Assembly: GCF_964340395.1 (NCBI RefSeq)
Contig: NC_135556.1
Location: 24,185,223 to 24,249,222 of the forward strand
Length of the DNA stretch: 64,000 bases
Direction of reading: 5' to 3'
Source: Glandiceps talaboti
Taxonomy: Eukaryota > Hemichordata > Enteropneusta > Spengelidae
Positions 61,658-64,000 of the stretch are shown here, one piece after another. Numbering within the stretch: the stretch's first letter is position 1; each line of letters opens with the position of its first letter. The translations under genes and the position numbers were made by a program. The notes beneath the pieces were generated by a model, which saw only the letters and a list, made by a program, of their open reading frames with translations, did no database searches and had not been told where the DNA came from.

Positions 61658-63195
61658 TACACAGAAAAAGAAAAGACTGAAATTCATTAATATGGAAATT
61701 ACAGTCATGAATTGATTTTTGTGTAATTAATAAATGGAATGATAATCCATTTCCGTCGCCTCTCAAATACAAATTGAAGTGACCATTTGGATGAAGTTGG
61801 AAGCTATGATTATTTTATAAATTAAAAATCCAAAATAAATACCATCCAATGGGCCACTTCAAAACTTACCCCTTGTTTTATTGATAAAAACGAAAACGGT
61901 CATAGGCAATGAGACGAAATGAAATTAAATAAACAGAAAATGGGCAGAGAAGTCGACATATTTCACTTTTCATAGTATTAAACTTACGTAAAGTTACCTA
62001 TTATTACAGTGTTGTTGTCAGTGTGATATAAAGATTAATGGTTGCGCTATCTGTTATGGTCTAATTCGACAAATCAATACCGATCATTAAAATATTCATT
62101 ACAATGTATTAAAACCGATATACTTCTCTCCATTACAAAATACCATTCATTCTGTATGTGTATGGCCTGATCTCACGAACACCGAGACAATGTAAACTTA
62201 TATACCAAGGATATAAACAAACGAACACAAAAACTGTCCTAAGCCTACATAAACATACATATACATGATACCCACACACAATGCTGAATATGATACAAGA
62301 CTAAAAGGAATGCTAACAATAGGCATACAGCCACGAATGCGCGCCCACTTATAACTTTTCAGCGTTCTACCTGTATACGACAAAAATAGACGTAAAAAAC
62401 AACCACGTTTTCCTACCCTGGATGCTAATTAGATTAAGAATGTTCTAATTGTTCTAAACTTAAAAAGAATAATTAAAGTGACAAGGCAAGTGTTTGGGCG
62501 TGGGAGGGGTCGGTTATTTGGTGTGTGTTTTTGGCGAATTCCCGCTTTACAGCCGTCAGAAGGACTTTGCATAGAAACTCTTGAAATGTCCTTGGTTACA
62601 AAAAAGGTTGTATACATCGGTGTCGAGCGCCATGGCGATGTGGATATATGGCCAGCTGACAATGCACATGATACCTTGGCGTAGCTAATTACAAAAGTCG
62701 ACCGAGGTCAGAGAAGGCCGAATTACCATTATATCACGTTCAACACTATCAGTGTCATCTCAGACCACTAAAAAGTGGTCTGGGGTGTCATGTAATGTCA
62801 ACACTGCAGTGTGTTATAAAGAGAGATACATATGTAATAGGCCTATGGCGTAAATTAATGCACAGTGGCAGTGACTGTGATTGATTGTACGTACGTGTAT
62901 CAACTCTCTATAACTTAGATGTAGGCCTTTTAACATGTTATGTAATGTAACGAACATACCATAACACAGTCTATGCATAATGCCACTGTGCTTTATGAAT
63001 TCATAGGTATACACCGATTATAGTTGACATAATTCAGTGGCAATGGGAATGGCAATGGCAACTGAAACTCACCTGTTCTACGATGTTATGAATAATAATA
63101 CGCAAGATAGGTATCAAAGCCAAGCCCAGTGCACAGAATATACAGCCGACTATCACAGCTATGGCTATCTTCACTTTAAGTTTAAGTCGTCCCAT
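53062..63195 (-). CDS. SCARB2: CD36-family scavenger receptor class B, LIMP-2-like, 12 exons
   Basis: Minus-strand exons: 63195-63073, 59675-59506, 59189-59048, 58811-58605, 57622-57481, 56795-56726, 56336-56155, 55596-55484, 55202-55129, 54768-54717, 54056-53889, 53187-53062. Phases agree throughout, giving 522 codons plus TAA (vertebrate family 472-509). An N-terminal membrane segment (about 8-34) follows MGRLKLKVK. The lumenal part has EKPYLVEKGPYTY, NITFHDNGTVSY, MINGTDA, ASPEENPDN, LSFPHFLYADP and HKLTGVTLKAAKRMQFNIHV. Five cysteines in exons 6-7 fit the family disulfides. A second membrane segment (about 451-472) precedes a 50-residue cytosolic tail. DERTPLF (501-507) aligns with the LIMP-2 lysosomal sorting signal (DERAPLI in vertebrates), which is why I prefer SCARB2 over CD36/SCARB1. 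Many N-X-S/T sites fit a glycosylated lumenal domain. Exon 5 carries the duplicated donor array. Confidence 0.92.
53300..53800. repeat. ~64-bp repeat array in SCARB2 intron 11 with nested ~150-bp insertion
   Basis: Unit words are gaccaaatatggtactcacg, then ttctgta, then gaccatatatagcaatattg; copies start at about 53307, 53369, 53433, 53648, 53715 and 53787. Between copies 3 and 4 sits a segment bounded by tcttgctgctagac and gtctagcagacaga, an inverted pair, flanked by attggtag on both sides. That suggests a small inverted-repeat element inserted into the array. On the minus strand each unit contains GAACGTGAGTAC, which looks like a splice donor. Confidence 0.75.
54239..54320. mobile_element. 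short inverted-repeat element in SCARB2 intron 10
   Basis: atatgggttttgcggac and gtccgcaaaacccatat form 17-bp perfect arms about 44 nt apart. A second inner pair (ggaagggcccg region) is weak. Probably a MITE. Confidence 0.7.
54950..55015. repeat. palindromic ACATGTACATT tandem words
   Basis: atcacatgtacattacatgt words repeated with a roughly 10-bp period and dyad symmetry, in SCARB2 intron 9. Confidence 0.7.
55350..55447. repeat. (GATT)n-(GACT)n microsatellite
   Basis: About 14 gatt units followed by 10 gact units; begins 37 nt downstream of the SCARB2 exon 8 donor. The same GATT word forms the tract before the INTU exon 6 acceptor. Confidence 0.95.
57130..57506 (-). repeat. 46-bp minisatellite duplicating the SCARB2 exon 5 donor, eight copies
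   Basis: Eight copies at 46-bp spacing, each comprising about 26 nt of exon 5 (gcaaatatgataaatggcac on the minus strand) and about 20 nt of intron (GTTAGTATGACGTCA). The model uses the copy nearest the exon (exon end 57481), which joins exon 6 to give MINGTDA as in vertebrates. Copies 4, 6 and 8 on the plus strand read ctaacctg (CAG|GTTAG) and the others ctaacttg (CAA|GTTAG). Copies 2 and 7 share the variant gacatttagtatacc, so part of the array was duplicated as a multi-unit block. Each unit also contains a CRE-like TGACGTCA or a close variant. Confidence 0.92.
57946..58310. repeat. tandem array of hairpin units (ctcggttacccagactct / agagtctgggtaaccgag)
   Basis: Four full units of about 85-90 bp and a fifth collapsed unit. 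In each, a left arm such as ctcggttacccagactct and a right arm agagtctgggtaaccgag enclose a loop with cctaggcggatgtagccccc and aacgac. Units are joined by cctacattgtgtatagt. The last unit has the arms fused (ggttacccagagtctgggtaa). It lies in SCARB2 intron 4. Confidence 0.9.
58898..58956. repeat. (GAT)n-(GAC)n trinucleotide microsatellite
   Basis: Runs of gat then gac in SCARB2 intron 3. Confidence 0.95.
60622..60634. promoter_or_regulatory. consensus DR1 nuclear-receptor element in SCARB2 intron 1
   Basis: tgacctttgacct reads on the other strand as AGGTCA-A-AGGTCA, two perfect half-sites one base apart. This is the classic binding site of RXR heterodimers and of HNF4/COUP-TF-type receptors. 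It is on the gene's own strand about 2.57 kb downstream of the start codon. Confidence 0.5.
61600..61660. repeat. (AAT)n microsatellite
   Basis: About 19 aat units. Confidence 0.95.
62757..62790. repeat. short palindrome with cagaccac/gtggtctg arms
   Basis: ctcagaccact and agtggtctggg enclose a short A run; gtgtcat / gtgtcatg words flank both sides. Same arm sequence as 8294-8335. Confidence 0.6.
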
Positions 63196-64000
63196 TACTA
63201 CGCAGCGATCAAGTTCATGAACTTATTAATGTAAATGACGACGTTGGGCGAAACCTGTTTAGTTTGGTGACTATTGCAGGTACTAGGTGGGTGTCGTGAG
63301 TATATATTTGTACTCCTACACTATAGTCCATACGAACATTAATCAGCTTGAGGTCATCACAATCTCAGTGTCGGAGTCCATTGAACGCTTCTACGAGGTC
63401 ATGTAGTTCACATAGTCCGATCCATGTGTTCTGTTGACTTTGAGTGATAAATATTCAGAATCATCGACGGATTCATTTAATTTCATTGGCGTGGCATGTG
63501 ACGGCTTGCCTGATTATGCGCCGTTTCAGTGGTGAGCATCGTACGATCGATGCGGTGACCTGACACACGCCGTATGAATATTATTAACATGACATTAACC
63601 TAGATTGGGTGTCATATATTATGCAAAGGGAAAGTGTTTCTCATTCACAAATGACGTTAGATCAACCTGACCCAAAATTACTTATTCTGGGCATTTATCA
63701 AATATTTTTGTTTATACTGATGATAAACTTTCAACTCACAGTGCGCTTACGTAAAAGAGAAAGAGAAAAGAGGAGAAAACTTGCGATTATGGTGTTTTCA
63801 AATCGGAGGAAGGCCATACTTTAATTGTGCTGGTATGTAGCATGAGAAAAACTTATATATGGAAAACACCATGCAGGGTTGCCGTTTATCTGGGTTAGCT
63901 AACAAAGATGCTAGTACCTAAGTCCATTTCTTAAATTACAGCTAAATGTATTCACTTTTTAAAAAATGAATGGATCATATCAGTGGCGAAATTCGTAACT
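63196..64000. other. upstream flank of SCARB2
   Basis: Putative promoter region of the minus-strand receptor gene. tatata at 63301-63306 lies about 106 nt upstream of the start codon and may be a TATA element. A 71-codon frame at 63609-63824 is Lys/Arg-rich at its end and is not supported as a gene. Confidence 0.45.

Larger units (their letters stand above)
59676..63072 (-). other. SCARB2: SCARB2 intron 1
   Basis: A 3.4-kb intron. It holds a consensus DR1 site (60622-60634), an (AAT)n microsatellite (61600-61660) and a GTGGTCTGAG-type palindrome (62757-62790). Open frames at 60305, 60408, 61391, 62429 and 62478 have no homology and are not called. Confidence 0.8.

Overview
This is nuclear DNA from an animal, AT-rich, with short coding exons split by GT-AG introns of roughly 0.2 to 5 kb and very many micro- and minisatellites. 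No bacterial, organellar or intact viral genes are seen. Three ciliate/vesicle/membrane genes of typical bilaterian type (INTU, ANKH, a CD36-family receptor), together with a decayed jockey-like retrotransposon, suggest a marine invertebrate. The sequence alone does not decide between an invertebrate deuterostome and a spiralian.

Layout: one orphan exon on the + strand lies at the left edge (153-278). About 12.8 kb follow with no recognisable gene, only a retrotransposon relic, satellites, small inverted-repeat elements and a near-perfect 116-bp-arm palindrome. The inturned orthologue INTU occupies 13073-35015 (+) in 18 exons, 966 codons, start and stop both visible. It converges on the ANKH orthologue at 38334-49350 (-), 12 exons, 481 codons. 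Upstream of ANKH, in the same orientation, is a CD36-family scavenger receptor most like LIMP-2/SCARB2 at 53062-63195 (-), 12 exons, 522 codons. All exon coordinates were read by hand from splice sites, reading phase and remembered vertebrate homologues; all phases join without a gap.

Functionally the genes are unrelated neighbours: INTU is a CPLANE ciliogenesis scaffold, ANKH a multipass transporter-like protein of ATP/pyrophosphate/citrate homeostasis, and the receptor a lysosome-targeted two-pass membrane glycoprotein.

The most unusual feature is that tandem repeats repeatedly span exon-intron junctions. Five exons carry duplicated splice sites: INTU exon 14 (43 bp x4, acceptor), ANKH exon 5 (72 bp x5, donor, open in frame throughout), ANKH exon 8 (70-71 bp x3, donor), ANKH exon 11 (x2, donor side) and SCARB2 exon 5 (46 bp x8, donor). 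INTU exon 6 also has its acceptor embedded in a tetranucleotide repeat. Other notable items are a tandem array of hairpin units (57946-58310), several families of short inverted-repeat elements, a 3.36-kb inverted-repeat-ended insertion abutting INTU exon 17, a C-terminal PDZ-binding motif on ANKH, and a consensus DR1 nuclear-receptor site in SCARB2 intron 1.
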